Assembly (NCBI RefSeq): GCF_014644455.1
Contig: NZ_BMKS01000005.1
Span: forward strand, 230,313 to 294,312
From: Caldovatus sediminis
GTDB lineage: Bacteria > Pseudomonadota > Alphaproteobacteria > Acetobacterales > Acetobacteraceae
Length of the DNA: 64,000 nucleotides
Direction: 5' to 3'
Below the pieces are notes generated by a model. The model was not told the origin of the DNA, did no database searches, and was given only the letters and a program-made list of their open reading frames with translations. The translations under genes were made by a program, and so were the position numbers. Shown here in pieces: positions 55,193-63,486 of this stretch (position 1 is the stretch's first letter; the number at the start of each line of letters is the position of its first letter).

Positions 55193-55669
55193 ATGCGCAT
55201 CCCGGCTTTCACGATGGCGGCGGCGATGCTGGGCGTGGCCGGGGCGGTGCAGGCGCAACCCGGCCAGGCGGACACCCAGGCGATCATACCGGGCGTCTGC
55301 CAGTCGGTCGTGGTGTCCGGCCGCGGCGCCGCCTGCATGCCGAGTCCCCGCGTCCTCTACGTCTCGCTCGCCGGAGGCGGCATCACCTACCACATCGGCC
55401 TCGCCGACGGGCGGATCCTCTCCTTCATCGGCGACATCGAGGAGCAGCGCACGCTGAACGAGTACTGGCTCCACCTCGCGCTGGTCCGGGTGGGGACGCA
55501 TGCGCGCTACCAGTCCGCGGAAGCCGAGGGCACCTGCAGGATCAACCTGACGACGACCGGCACGGTGGTGAACCGCATCCTGTGCGACGCCACCGACGTG
55601 GGCGGCAACCGGTTCGTGCTCGACTTCCGCGGCACCGGCGAGCGGGTGGTCTTCTCCCGCTCGCGGTAG
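55193..55669 (+). CDS. small secreted protein of unknown function
   Basis: A 158-residue protein not recognised. Signal peptide MRIPAFTMAAAMLGVAGAVQA is followed by the mature start QPGQADTQ. The mature domain has an even hydrophobic pattern suggesting a beta-fold (RVLYVSLAGGGITYHIGLA; GDIEEQRTLNEYWLHLALVR) and four cysteines (VCQS, AACMPS, GTCRIN, ILCDAT), likely two disulfides in the periplasm. GAGGAG lies eight bases before the ATG, fixing the start; upstream in-frame sequence has no such site. Monocistronic, ending 37 bases from the convergent ketopantoate-reductase-like gene. Confidence 0.75.
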   Translation: MRIPAFTMAAAMLGVAGAVQAQPGQADTQAIIPGVCQSVVVSGRGAACMPSPRVLYVSLAGGGITYHIGLADGRILSFIGDIEEQRTLNEYWLHLALVRVGTHARYQSAEAEGTCRINLTTTGTVVNRILCDATDVGGNRFVLDFRGTGERVVFSRSR

Positions 55670-55706
55670 GGCGGCGTCCCGGCCGGGCGTGGCGGCGCCG
55701 CCCCGC

Positions 55707-56771
55707 TCAGTTCAGCCGCAGCGCCTTGATGTGGCGCGGATCGGGCGCCAGCTCGCCCCGCTCGACCTTCCTGACGATCTCCGTCAGGGCGGCGTTGGCC
55801 GGGGTCGCGACGCCGACCTCCCTCGCCTTCTCCACGACGAAGCCGTTGAGGAACTCGATCTCGGTCCGCCGCCCCTTCACCATGTCCTGGCCCATCGAGG
55901 GCCGGTGGGCGCCGCCGCCCGGCCTGCGCGCCTCGGCCAGGCGGTGCTCGTCGTAGGCGCGCCTCGCCTCCGGGTCGCCCTCGCCGGCGCGGGCGATGAT
56001 CTCGGGGTCGAGGTGGTGGATCTCCTCCAGCGCGTAGCCCAGCGCCTGGCCGGTGCGGATCGCCTCCGACCCCAGCCGCGCGGTGAAGTGGCGCAGCGCG
56101 TCGTCGAGCAGGATGTCGCGGCTGATCAGCCCGGTGCAGGCGGACAGGCCGTTGGCCATGGCGTTGGTCACCAGCTTCGACCAGCGCTCGCCCCACAGGT
56201 TCTCCGTCACCCTGGCGGAGTCCGAGAGGCCGACGAGCCGCGCCACCTCGCGCGCGCGGTCGGTGACGCGGCCGTGCACCTCGCCGACGCGGAACACGGT
56301 GTGCGCCGCGCCCCCCTTGCCCGCCGCGCGCCGCACGTGGCCGGGCCCGACCAGCTCGACCGTGATCGAGCTCGCGATCGCGCCGAGCGTCCGGCCCCAG
56401 CCGACGATGCCGGCGATGGTCTCCTCGTTGATGCAGTTCTGCAGCGAGACGACGAAGCCGCCGGGCGAGAGGTACTGCTTCATCATCATGGTCGCCCAGG
56501 CGGTGTCGTAGCTCTTCATGCACAGGAAGAGGATGTCCACCGGCGCCTGCTTCGCGAGGCCCTGCACCTCGGTCAGGTGCAGCGCCCGCACCGGGACGGT
56601 GAACTCCGGCACGTCGCGCAGGTGTGTGATGCGCAGGCCCCCGGCGCGCATCGCCTCAACGTGCTCGGGCCAGGCGTCGATGAAGGTCACGTCCTCGCCG
56701 GCCTGGACCATGTGCGCGCCGGCGTAGCCGCCGACCGCGCCGGCGCCGAAGATTGCGATGCGGGGCTTCAT
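55707..56771 (-). CDS. ApbA/PanE-type 2-dehydropantoate 2-reductase family protein
   Basis: A 354-residue NADPH-dependent reductase. N-terminal Rossmann motif IAIFGAGAVGGYAGAHMVQAG; the helical C-domain carries the catalytic Lys block WSKLVTNAMANGLSA (the KxxxN...A pattern of PanE). It is longer than PanE (about 300 residues) because of an insert around residues 260-300 (GDPEARRAYDEHRLAEARR). Many such paralogues act on other 2-oxoacids, so a role in pantothenate synthesis is not certain. AGGAGACGTCGC precedes the ATG. Divergent from the DUF1326 gene across a 301-base gap. Confidence 0.87.
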   Translation of the reverse strand: MKPRIAIFGAGAVGGYAGAHMVQAGEDVTFIDAWPEHVEAMRAGGLRITHLRDVPEFTVPVRALHLTEVQGLAKQAPVDILFLCMKSYDTAWATMMMKQYLSPGGFVVSLQNCINEETIAGIVGWGRTLGAIASSITVELVGPGHVRRAAGKGGAAHTVFRVGEVHGRVTDRAREVARLVGLSDSARVTENLWGERWSKLVTNAMANGLSACTGLISRDILLDDALRHFTARLGSEAIRTGQALGYALEEIHHLDPEIIARAGEGDPEARRAYDEHRLAEARRPGGGAHRPSMGQDMVKGRRTEIEFLNGFVVEKAREVGVATPANAALTEIVRKVERGELAPDPRHIKALRLN

Positions 56772-57072
56772 GCGACGTCTCCTGCGCGGCTTGCGGACGG
56801 GCCGCCCGGCCGGCCCTTCGCGTGCCCGGCCGGCGCCCTCGCCCCGAAGCTTTCCACGCCGGCGGCCGGACCGCAAACGGGCCTGCCCTCTCCGCCGCGC
56901 ACGGATTCCGGCATTTTTTCGATGGGGCGGACCGGCCCCATGGCGTAGACTGCCCGCTGGCCGGCGCGGCGGGTCCGCCACGCCAGGCCACCAGGGCGCC
57001 GATGCGCCTCGATCCGCACGGTGCCCCACAGCAGTTGCGCGCGACGCGACGATCCAAGGGAGGCTACCGGCC
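56772..57072. other. 301-base divergent intergenic region
   Basis: Separates the PanE-like and DUF1326 genes. Mostly GC-rich with no coding pattern. From 56913 to 56952 there is a T-run, an inverted repeat and TAGACT (a possible -10 for the plus strand, at 56946-56951); see the repeat entry. Nothing else stands out. Confidence 0.45.
56922..56941. promoter_or_regulatory. inverted repeat upstream of the DUF1326-DUF2182 genes
   Basis: ATGGGGC and GCCCCAT are an exact 7-base inverted repeat with six bases between. It lies directly after a T6 run and five bases before TAGACT, a possible -10 hexamer, so it would overlap or abut a plus-strand promoter 130 bases before the DUF1326 ATG. A metal-responsive regulator would fit the downstream genes, but that is inference. 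Confidence 0.38.
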
Positions 57073-57714
57073 ATGCAGCAGCAAGCGCGTACCGACTGGC
57101 GTCTTCAGGGTGAGTGGGTCAAGAACTGCAGCTGCGCTTTCGGCTGCCCCTGCGACTTCAACGCCCGCCCGACCAACGGCTGGTGCAAGGGCATGCTCGG
57201 CATGCGCATCGAGCGCGGCCATTTCGGGCAGACGCGGCTCGACGGCCTCAGCTTCTTCGTCACGGTGGACTTCCCGGGGCCGCTGCACGAGGGCAACGGC
57301 ACGGCGCAACCGATCGTGGACGAGCGGGCGACGCCCGAGCAACGCGACGCGCTGTTCCAGATCATGTCCGGCAAGCACTCGGACGAGGGCACGCTGTTCC
57401 ACATCTTCGGCCTGATCTGCCCGAAGATCCTCGATCCGATCTTCGCGCCGATCGACGTGGAGTTCGACATGGACGCGCGCACCGCCCGCGTCGCGATCCC
57501 GGGCGTGCTCGTCACCGAGACGCAGCCGATCCGCAACCCAGTGACCGGCGCCCCGCACCGCATCCAGGTCGTGATGCCGGACGGCTTCGAGCACATCAAG
57601 GCGGAGGTCGCGAGCTCGCGCATCGAGAGCACGGGCGGCATCCCCTTCTCGGTGGCGGAGGGGCACAGTTCGCTCGCCATCGTGGAGCAGACGCCGGCGG
57701 GCGTCGCCGCCTGA
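57073..57714 (+). CDS. DUF1326 domain-containing protein
   Basis: A 213-residue soluble protein of unknown function. The N-terminal Cys-rich motif NCSCAFGCPCDFNARPTNG is the family hallmark and has the look of a metal or Fe-S site, with a further Cys in GWCKGM. A core follows (DGLSFFVTVDFPGPLHEGNG; HIFGLICPKILDPIFAPI). GGGAGGCTACCGGCC gives the ribosome site. The DUF2182 membrane protein starts 76 bases downstream; the two families occur together in many proteobacteria. A role in metal binding or delivery is inferred from the cysteines and partner. Confidence 0.9.
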   Translation: MQQQARTDWRLQGEWVKNCSCAFGCPCDFNARPTNGWCKGMLGMRIERGHFGQTRLDGLSFFVTVDFPGPLHEGNGTAQPIVDERATPEQRDALFQIMSGKHSDEGTLFHIFGLICPKILDPIFAPIDVEFDMDARTARVAIPGVLVTETQPIRNPVTGAPHRIQVVMPDGFEHIKAEVASSRIESTGGIPFSVAEGHSSLAIVEQTPAGVAA

Positions 57715-57790
57715 CGCGGCGCCGGGACGGGCGCGCAGGGACGCCGCGCCCCTCCGCCCCGCGGAGACCGCGCCTTTCCGGAGGGATGCC

Positions 57791-58579
57791 ATGAGCGAGG
57801 CCGCCGGAACGCTCGACTGGGTGCTGCGCCGCGACCGCCGCGTGGCCATCGCGGCGCTCGCGGCCGTGGTCGTCCTGGCCTGGGCCTACCTGTTGCTCGG
57901 GGCGGGCATGGACATGGACGCGGCGATGGCCGGCGCGGCCATGGCAATGCCCATGCCCTGGTCGGCCGGCCAGGCCGTGCTGATGGCGCTGATGTGGGTG
58001 CTGATGATGGTCGCGATGATGCTGCCGAGCGCGGCGCCCGTGGTCCTCCTGCACGCCACGGTCTCGCGCCGCAGCGATCCCGCGCGCGGCGGCGGCCGCA
58101 TCCTTCCCTTCGCGCTCGGCTACGTCGCGGTCTGGGGCGCCTTCGCCCTCGTCGCCACCGCGGCGCAGTGGGGGCTCGAGCGCGCGGCGCTGCTGACGCC
58201 GGGCATGGCCCTCGGCAGCGCCGTGGCGGCGAGCGTCGTGTTCATCGGCGCCGGGATCTATCAGCTCACGCCGCTCAAGCACGCCTGCCTCGAGCACTGC
58301 CGCTCGCCGGTGGAGTACCTCGCCGCCCACTGGCGCCCCGGGGCGCGCGGCGCCTTCGTGATGGGCGCCCATCACGGCGCCTATTGCCTCGGCTGCTGCT
58401 GGGCGCTGATGGCGCTGCTGTTCGTCGGCGGCGTGATGAACCTCGCCTGGATCGCGGGGATCGCGCTGCTCGTCCTGGTCGAGAAGCTGCTGCCGGGCGG
58501 GCACGCGGTCGGGCGGGTGCTCGGCCTCGGCCTGATCGCCTGGGGCATCGCCGGGCTGGTCGGGCTGGCCATCGCCTGA
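57791..58579 (+). CDS. DUF2182 metal-binding-like integral membrane protein
   Basis: A 262-residue protein with about six TMs. After TM1 there is a Met-rich stretch MDMDAAMAGAAMAMPMPW, then TM2 MALMWVLMMVAMMLPSAAPV. Later come LTPLKHACLEHCRSP and MGAHHGAYCLGCCWALMALL, giving His/Cys/Met groups in or near the membrane that could bind copper or another soft metal. COG5486 calls the family a predicted metal-binding membrane protein; no function is established. It probably works with the upstream DUF1326 protein. GGAGGGATGCC precedes the ATG. Confidence 0.9.
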   Translation: MSEAAGTLDWVLRRDRRVAIAALAAVVVLAWAYLLLGAGMDMDAAMAGAAMAMPMPWSAGQAVLMALMWVLMMVAMMLPSAAPVVLLHATVSRRSDPARGGGRILPFALGYVAVWGAFALVATAAQWGLERAALLTPGMALGSAVAASVVFIGAGIYQLTPLKHACLEHCRSPVEYLAAHWRPGARGAFVMGAHHGAYCLGCCWALMALLFVGGVMNLAWIAGIALLVLVEKLLPGGHAVGRVLGLGLIAWGIAGLVGLAIA

Positions 58580-58747
58580 CACTCGTCGCGCGCGGGGCGC
58601 GGGCGAGGACCGGGAATCCTCCAGCCATGCATCGGAGCCGCCTCCCGGACGGTCCGTTGCGCCTTCCTGTCCGCCCGGCCACGTTCGGACGGCGGGGCGA
58701 CCGACGCCCCCGGCGGGCGTTGCGCAGCGGATTCGAGAGGCCGTGTC

Positions 58748-59308
58748 ATGTCCAGCTCTGGGAATACCCCGTCCGCCCCCCGCGCGCCCCGGGGCCGGAT
58801 CAACGCGACCATGGGCAAGTACCTGCCCGACTTCATCCTCGGGGCGAACGACGGGATCATCACGACGCTCGCGGTCATCTCGGGCGTCGTCGGGGCCTCG
58901 CTGTCGCCGCGGATCATCGTCATCCTGGGCTTCGCCAACCTCCTCGCCGACGGCTTCTCGATGGGCGCGAGCAACATCCTGTCGCGCCGATCCGAGACTG
59001 AGAACGAGCTGCCGACCATCAAGGCCGCCGGGCATCACGGCACCGCCACCTTCATCGGGTTCGTCGCGATCGGCGTCATCCCGCTGCTCGCCTACCTCCT
59101 GCCCTGGTTCGCGGGGGCGCGGTTCGAGGCGGCGGCGGGGCTCGCGCTGGCGACCCTGTTCGCGGTCGGCGCGGGCCGCGCCTTCTTCACGGACCGCGGC
59201 TGGCTGGTGTCGGGGATGGAGATGCTGCTGATCGGTACCGTCGCCGCCGTCCTCGCCTACGGCATCGGCGCGCTCGGCGCGGCGATCGTCGGCGAGGCGT
59301 ATCCCTGA
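58748..59308 (+). CDS. VIT1/CCC1-like membrane transporter, short form
   Basis: A 186-residue membrane protein of the VIT/CCC1 superfamily (Fe/Mn transport). TM1 carries FILGANDGIITTLAVISGVV and TM2 the family core LGFANLLADGFSMGASNILS. Three further TMs follow. The cytosolic Glu-rich metal-binding domain between TM2 and TM3 of plant VIT1 is missing, with only about 15 residues there (RRSETENELPTIKAAG), so this is a minimal form. It is 168 bases downstream of the DUF2182 gene on the same strand. Metal specificity unknown. Confidence 0.86.
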   Translation: MSSSGNTPSAPRAPRGRINATMGKYLPDFILGANDGIITTLAVISGVVGASLSPRIIVILGFANLLADGFSMGASNILSRRSETENELPTIKAAGHHGTATFIGFVAIGVIPLLAYLLPWFAGARFEAAAGLALATLFAVGAGRAFFTDRGWLVSGMEMLLIGTVAAVLAYGIGALGAAIVGEAYP

Positions 59309-59346
59309 GCGCCCGCCCGCGCGCGGACGCGCGCGGCGGCCCCGCA

Positions 59347-60300
59347 TCACCGCCGCGGCGGCTTGCGCGCCACCAGCATCACGTCCATCGGCCCGGCGCC
59401 GCGCGGCAGCGGGCGGACCGCATTGGCGAGCCGGGCGAGCAGATAGGCGCCGGCGAGGCTCAGGTGCCAGCGCCAGCGCGGCCGGAAATACGGTCCCTCG
59501 TCCGGCACCCGGACCGGCGAGAGCCGAGCCATCCAGTGGATCGGGCCCTGGTGGGGCGTCGGCGGCAGGCGCTCCACCGCGACGGGTTCGAGGGCAAGGA
59601 CGCGCGCCAGCGCGGCGAAGGCGCGCTCGTTCCACCAGGTCAGGTGGTGCGGCGGCGCGTTCAGCGCGAAGTTCGGCACCCGCGTGATCGCCGAGGGCCA
59701 GAGCGGCGCGACCAGGATCAGCAGCCCGCCGGGCTTCAGGCAGCGCAGCATCGCCTCCGCCAGGGCGCGTGGCTCGGCGACGTGCTCGATCACCTGGAAG
59801 GCGCAGGCGACATCGTAGGCCCCGGGGTGGCGCGCGGCATGGTCCTCGACGGTCTCGGCGCGGATGCCCTCGGCGCCCAGGTATTCGCCGGCATGCGGGT
59901 CGAGGCCGACGTAGCGCGCGCCCGCAGGCAGGTGCCGGGCGAAGGCGGCGCTGCCCGCGCCCACCTCCAGCACCGCGTCGCCGGGCCGGACGTGTGCGGC
60001 GGCGGCGCGGTACTCGACGCGCTCGGCGGCGCTGCGGCCGATCCGCGCGTGCACCTGCCAGTAGCGGTAGAAGCCGCCATAGAAGGCGGCATCACCCTCG
60101 ACGCGCGGGTGGAAGAACATCAGGCCGCAGGGCGAGCGGTAGAGGCCGGTGCGCGGCCCGTCGCGCCGCAGCGGCGTCGGCGCGACGCCGTGCGAGAAGC
60201 GCCAGAGGTCGTGCAGCAGCCGCGCCGAGACCGTCTGCACGCGGGCCTCGGCCGGCTCCCCCGTGATCGGGCAGGCGGGCGGCGGCGGGTCAGCCGGCAT
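59347..60300 (-). CDS. class I SAM-dependent methyltransferase
   Basis: A 317-residue methyltransferase. The SAM site is AVLEVGAGSAAFARHLP (motif I) with GLDPHAGEYLG after it, and motif post-I/II DVACAFQVIEHVAEPRALAEA; LRCLKPGGLLILVAPLWP is motif III. An N-terminal Cys pair in PACPITGEP and SPCGLMFF might bind zinc, as in UbiE/sugar-methyltransferase relatives. The ATG lies inside the end of the upstream glycosyltransferase gene (11-base overlap), so the two are co-translated and may modify the same lipid or glycan. Substrate unknown. Confidence 0.85.
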   Translation of the reverse strand: MPADPPPPACPITGEPAEARVQTVSARLLHDLWRFSHGVAPTPLRRDGPRTGLYRSPCGLMFFHPRVEGDAAFYGGFYRYWQVHARIGRSAAERVEYRAAAAHVRPGDAVLEVGAGSAAFARHLPAGARYVGLDPHAGEYLGAEGIRAETVEDHAARHPGAYDVACAFQVIEHVAEPRALAEAMLRCLKPGGLLILVAPLWPSAITRVPNFALNAPPHHLTWWNERAFAALARVLALEPVAVERLPPTPHQGPIHWMARLSPVRVPDEGPYFRPRWRWHLSLAGAYLLARLANAVRPLPRGAGPMDVMLVARKPPRR

Positions 60301-61474
60301 GGGCGAAGCGCCGCGCGACGCGCACCGAATCGGGGCCCTCGACCTCGTACTCGACATGGCGCCAGCGGATGCGCCGGGTGCGGAGGCTCGCCCAGAACAG
60401 GGCGCAGAGGAAGCCCTCGGCGAGCGGCGGCAGCAGCGCGATCAGCAGTTGCGCCGCGCTCCCGCCCGGCGGGTCCGCGACGCCGATCCGCCGCCCGACC
60501 CGCGCCATCACCCCCCAGCGCAGCGCGCCGCAGGCCGAGATCGCCGCGAGCAGCGCCAGCGCCGGCGGCGATCCGGCCGCCGCCAGCGCCGCCAGCCAGA
60601 GCCAGGAGGCGAGCGCCGCGTGCACCGAGGCCGCCGTCCCCCACCACCAGGCCGGGCGGTAGAGGTGGATGAGCTGCAACTGCCGCCGCATGAAGGCGAA
60701 CACGGCGCGCGCCGCGCCCTCGGTCGGCGTCGGCAGCAGCAGGGCGCGCCGGGTCAGCACGCGCAGCCCCAGCGCCGCCGCCCGGGCGCCGATCGAGAGG
60801 TCGTCCGACAGCGCCCGGTCGAGCAGCCGCGGCAGGTCGAGCGCGGGCAGCGCGGCCGGCGCGATCGCCAGCGACCCGCCCCAGACGACGCGCAGCCGCC
60901 GGAGCTTGGGCATCAGCGCGATCGTCCGGTCGAACCAGGCGACGAGCTGCGGCACCGGCCCCGCCCGGTCGAGCAGGGGCCAGCGATAGCCGGTGACCAG
61001 CGCCGCCTCGCCGGCGAGGACGGGGGTGGCGAGGGCCGAGAGCCACCAGGGCTGCGGCCTTATGTCGGCGTCGAGCAGGACGAGGCACGCATCCCGCGCG
61101 TCCACCCGCGCCAGCGCGGCGATCAGGTTGGTGTTCTTCTGCGCCCGCCGGTCGCAGCGGCCGGCGAGCACGACCTCGACCGGGAAGGGCAGCGTCGGCG
61201 CCAGGGCGCGCGCGCGGGCGGCGGCCGGATCCTCCTCCGACTCGACGGCGACGAGCAGCCGGCGGGGCGCGAGCGTCTGCGCCGCCAGCGCGGCGAACAG
61301 CGCCTCGAGCCCCGGCGCGGCGCCGGTGAGCGGCAGGACGAGCGTGACGGGGCCGGACCCGTGCCGCGCGGGCAGGCGCAGGCGGCGGAGGTGCAGCACC
61401 GCCTGCGCCGCCCAGAGCAGCGCGTGCAGCAGCGCGACGGCGCCGGCGAGCAGCGCTGCGGGCCAGGCGGACAT
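60290..61474 (-). CDS. membrane glycosyltransferase, HpnI/ceramide glucosyltransferase-like
   Basis: A 394-residue GT2/GT21-type enzyme. N-terminal TM (ALLAGAVALLHALLWAAQAVL), then the GT-A domain with ESEEDPAAARARA, the DxD in LVLLDADIRPQP and the acceptor Asp region ALSDDLSIGARA, and the (R/Q)xxRW-like block FMRRQLQLIHLYRPAWWW. Three C-terminal TMs follow. The layout matches HpnI, which adds GlcNAc to bacteriohopanetetrol, but no hpn genes are in the window, so another lipid acceptor is possible. Transcribed with the overlapping methyltransferase gene and 46 bases after the aroKB stop. Confidence 0.8.
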   Translation of the reverse strand: MSAWPAALLAGAVALLHALLWAAQAVLHLRRLRLPARHGSGPVTLVLPLTGAAPGLEALFAALAAQTLAPRRLLVAVESEEDPAAARARALAPTLPFPVEVVLAGRCDRRAQKNTNLIAALARVDARDACLVLLDADIRPQPWWLSALATPVLAGEAALVTGYRWPLLDRAGPVPQLVAWFDRTIALMPKLRRLRVVWGGSLAIAPAALPALDLPRLLDRALSDDLSIGARAAALGLRVLTRRALLLPTPTEGAARAVFAFMRRQLQLIHLYRPAWWWGTAASVHAALASWLWLAALAAAGSPPALALLAAISACGALRWGVMARVGRRIGVADPPGGSAAQLLIALLPPLAEGFLCALFWASLRTRRIRWRHVEYEVEGPDSVRVARRFAHAG

Positions 61475-61520
61475 GCGCGCCGCTACCTGCCGGGCGGGGC
61501 GGGGCGCGGGGCGGCGGCGC

Positions 61521-63263
61521 TCAAGCGGCGCAGCCCTCCTCGCGCAGCAGCGCCTCCACCGCCTCGCGCGGCACGTCGGAGGCGGTGAAGGCGTCGCCGG
61601 GGCCGCGCAGCAGGACGAAGCGCAGCCGGCCCTCGCGCGCCTTCTTGTCCTTCGCCATGCGTGCGAGCAGCGCCGCGGCGGAGAAGCGGCGCGGCAGGTC
61701 GGCGAGGCGCGCCGGCAGGCCGCAGGCGCGGAGGTGCCCGATCACCCGCCCCGGCAGCGCCTGCGCGCAGTGGCCGAGCCGCGCCGACAGCGCCGCGGCG
61801 AGGCCGAGCCCGACGGCCACCGCCTCGCCGTGCAGCAGCGTGCCGTCGTAGCCGCACTCCGCCTCCAGCGCGTGGCCGAAGGTGTGGCCGAGGTTGAGCA
61901 GGGCGCGGCCGCCCTCGGCGCTCTCCTCGCGCTCGTCCTCGGCGACGACCGCCGCCTTCAGGCGGCAGGACTCGAGCACCGCGTGGGCCTGCGCGGCGCG
62001 GTCGCCCGCGATCACCGCCGCGCCGTGCGCCTCGCACCACGCCCAGAGCGGGCCCTGCAGCAGCCCGTGCTTCGCCACCTCGGCGTAGCCCGCGCGCAGC
62101 TCGCGCGGCGGCAGGGTGGCGAGGGTGCCGATGTCGGCCAGCACGATCCGCGGCTGGTGGAAGGCGCCGACCAGGTTCTTGCCCGCGGCGAGGTTCACCC
62201 CGGTCTTGCCGCCGACGCTCGAATCCACCTGGGCGAGCAGCGTCGTCGGCACCTGCACGAAGGGCAGGCCGCGCATCGTCACCGCCGCGGCGAAGCCGGC
62301 GAGGTCGCCGACCACCCCGCCGCCGAGCGCGACCACCGCCGTGCGCCGGTCCACGCCGGCGGCGAGCAGCCGCTCCAGCACCGCGTGCAGGCGGAAGAAG
62401 TCCTTGCTCGCCTCGCCGGGCGGGACCGCGATCTCCGCGGCGACGGCGAAGCCCGCCTCCGCGAGCCCCTCGCGCAGCGCCGGCAGGTGCAGCGCGGCCA
62501 CCGCCTCGTCGGTGACGATTGCGACGCGGCGCGCCGGCAGCACGGGCGCGATCCGGCCGCCGGCATGGGCGAGCAGGCCCTCGCCGACGAGGATGTCGTA
62601 GCCGCGCTCGCCCAGGCCGACGCGCAGGCGCTGCGGCGGGCGGTGCGCCTCCAGCGCCTCGGCGACGCGGCGGGTGGTGGTCTCGGGGCTCTCGTCGGTG
62701 CAGTTCACCACGATGTCGGCCTCGGCGTAGAAGGGGTGGCGGCGCGCCATCAGCTCGGCGAGCACCTCGGCGGGGTCGCGGCCGACGAACATGGGCCGGT
62801 GCTCGCGGCCGGCGACGCGCCGGACGAGGGTGGGCAGGCGGCACTTCAGCCAGACCGAGACGGCGCCGGAGGCGCGCACCGCCTGGCGGGTGCGCGGATC
62901 GTCGAAGGCGCCGCCGCCGGTGGCGAGCACGAGGGGCGGGCCGGCGAGCAGCCGGGCGATCACCCGCCGCTCGCCGTCGCGGAAATGCGGCTCGCCGTAG
63001 CGGGCGAAGATCTCGGCGATGCTCTGGCCGGCGGCGGCCTCGATCTCGGAATCGGCGTCCCGGAAGGGCAGGCCCAGCCGGGCCGCGAGTCGCCGGCCGA
63101 TCGCCGACTTGCCGGCGCCGGGCAGGCCGACGAGCACGACGCTCCGCGGCGGCGCCTGCGCCGCCGGGGGATGCGCCCGGGGGGCGGCGGGGGATGGTAG
63201 GATCGCCGGCGACTCGGTTCCTGCCGGGTCGGCAACGATGTCCGGGGCGGTGTTGCTCTGCAC
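61521..63263 (-). CDS. aroKB: fused shikimate kinase / 3-dehydroquinate synthase
   Basis: A 580-residue two-domain enzyme of the shikimate pathway. Residues about 40-210 are shikimate kinase: Walker [17 protein letters not shown], shikimate-binding DADSEIE and RDGERR, and LATGGGAF. Residues about 213-580 are dehydroquinate synthase: [16 protein letters not shown], the metal/substrate block [37 protein letters not shown] and HGEAVAVG. In many alphaproteobacteria aroK and aroB are adjacent separate genes; here there is no stop between them. The start is a GTG; no ATG is in frame and no strong ribosome site is seen, so it could be one of two GTGs. Confidence 0.92.
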   Translation of the reverse strand: MQSNTAPDIVADPAGTESPAILPSPAAPRAHPPAAQAPPRSVVLVGLPGAGKSAIGRRLAARLGLPFRDADSEIEAAAGQSIAEIFARYGEPHFRDGERRVIARLLAGPPLVLATGGGAFDDPRTRQAVRASGAVSVWLKCRLPTLVRRVAGREHRPMFVGRDPAEVLAELMARRHPFYAEADIVVNCTDESPETTTRRVAEALEAHRPPQRLRVGLGERGYDILVGEGLLAHAGGRIAPVLPARRVAIVTDEAVAALHLPALREGLAEAGFAVAAEIAVPPGEASKDFFRLHAVLERLLAAGVDRRTAVVALGGGVVGDLAGFAAAVTMRGLPFVQVPTTLLAQVDSSVGGKTGVNLAAGKNLVGAFHQPRIVLADIGTLATLPPRELRAGYAEVAKHGLLQGPLWAWCEAHGAAVIAGDRAAQAHAVLESCRLKAAVVAEDEREESAEGGRALLNLGHTFGHALEAECGYDGTLLHGEAVAVGLGLAAALSARLGHCAQALPGRVIGHLRACGLPARLADLPRRFSAAALLARMAKDKKAREGRLRFVLLRGPGDAFTASDVPREAVEALLREEGCAA

Positions 63264-63316
63264 GATCGCGGAAGCTAGCACACCCCCTGCCGCGCGCGAG
63301 GGAGGCCTGCCGCCCA

Positions 63317-63463
63317 ATGTTCCGCCGCCCCATGCTGTTGCTCGCCGCGATCGTCGGGGGGGTGCTGGCGATCGGGCTGCTGGCGATCGGCGCCTTTCCC
63401 CCCTCGGTGACGCCGCAGCCGGTCGAGCGGACCCTGCCGAACGAGCGGTTCCAGACGCGCTGA
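63317..63463 (+). CDS. 48-residue membrane protein between aroKB and xerD
   Basis: Encodes a basic N-terminus MFRRPM, one TM helix ([21 protein letters not shown]), and a short tail [27 protein letters not shown] lies upstream of the ATG, and xerD starts 23 bases after the stop, so it is probably an operon with it. The PQPVERxxPNERF tail resembles small proteins I associate with this position in related genomes, but I cannot confirm that. Topology would place the Pro-rich tail in the periplasm. Function unknown. Confidence 0.7.
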   Translation: MFRRPMLLLAAIVGGVLAIGLLAIGAFPPSVTPQPVERTLPNERFQTR

Positions 63464-63486
63464 GCGCCGCGCCGAGGCCGCGCGCG

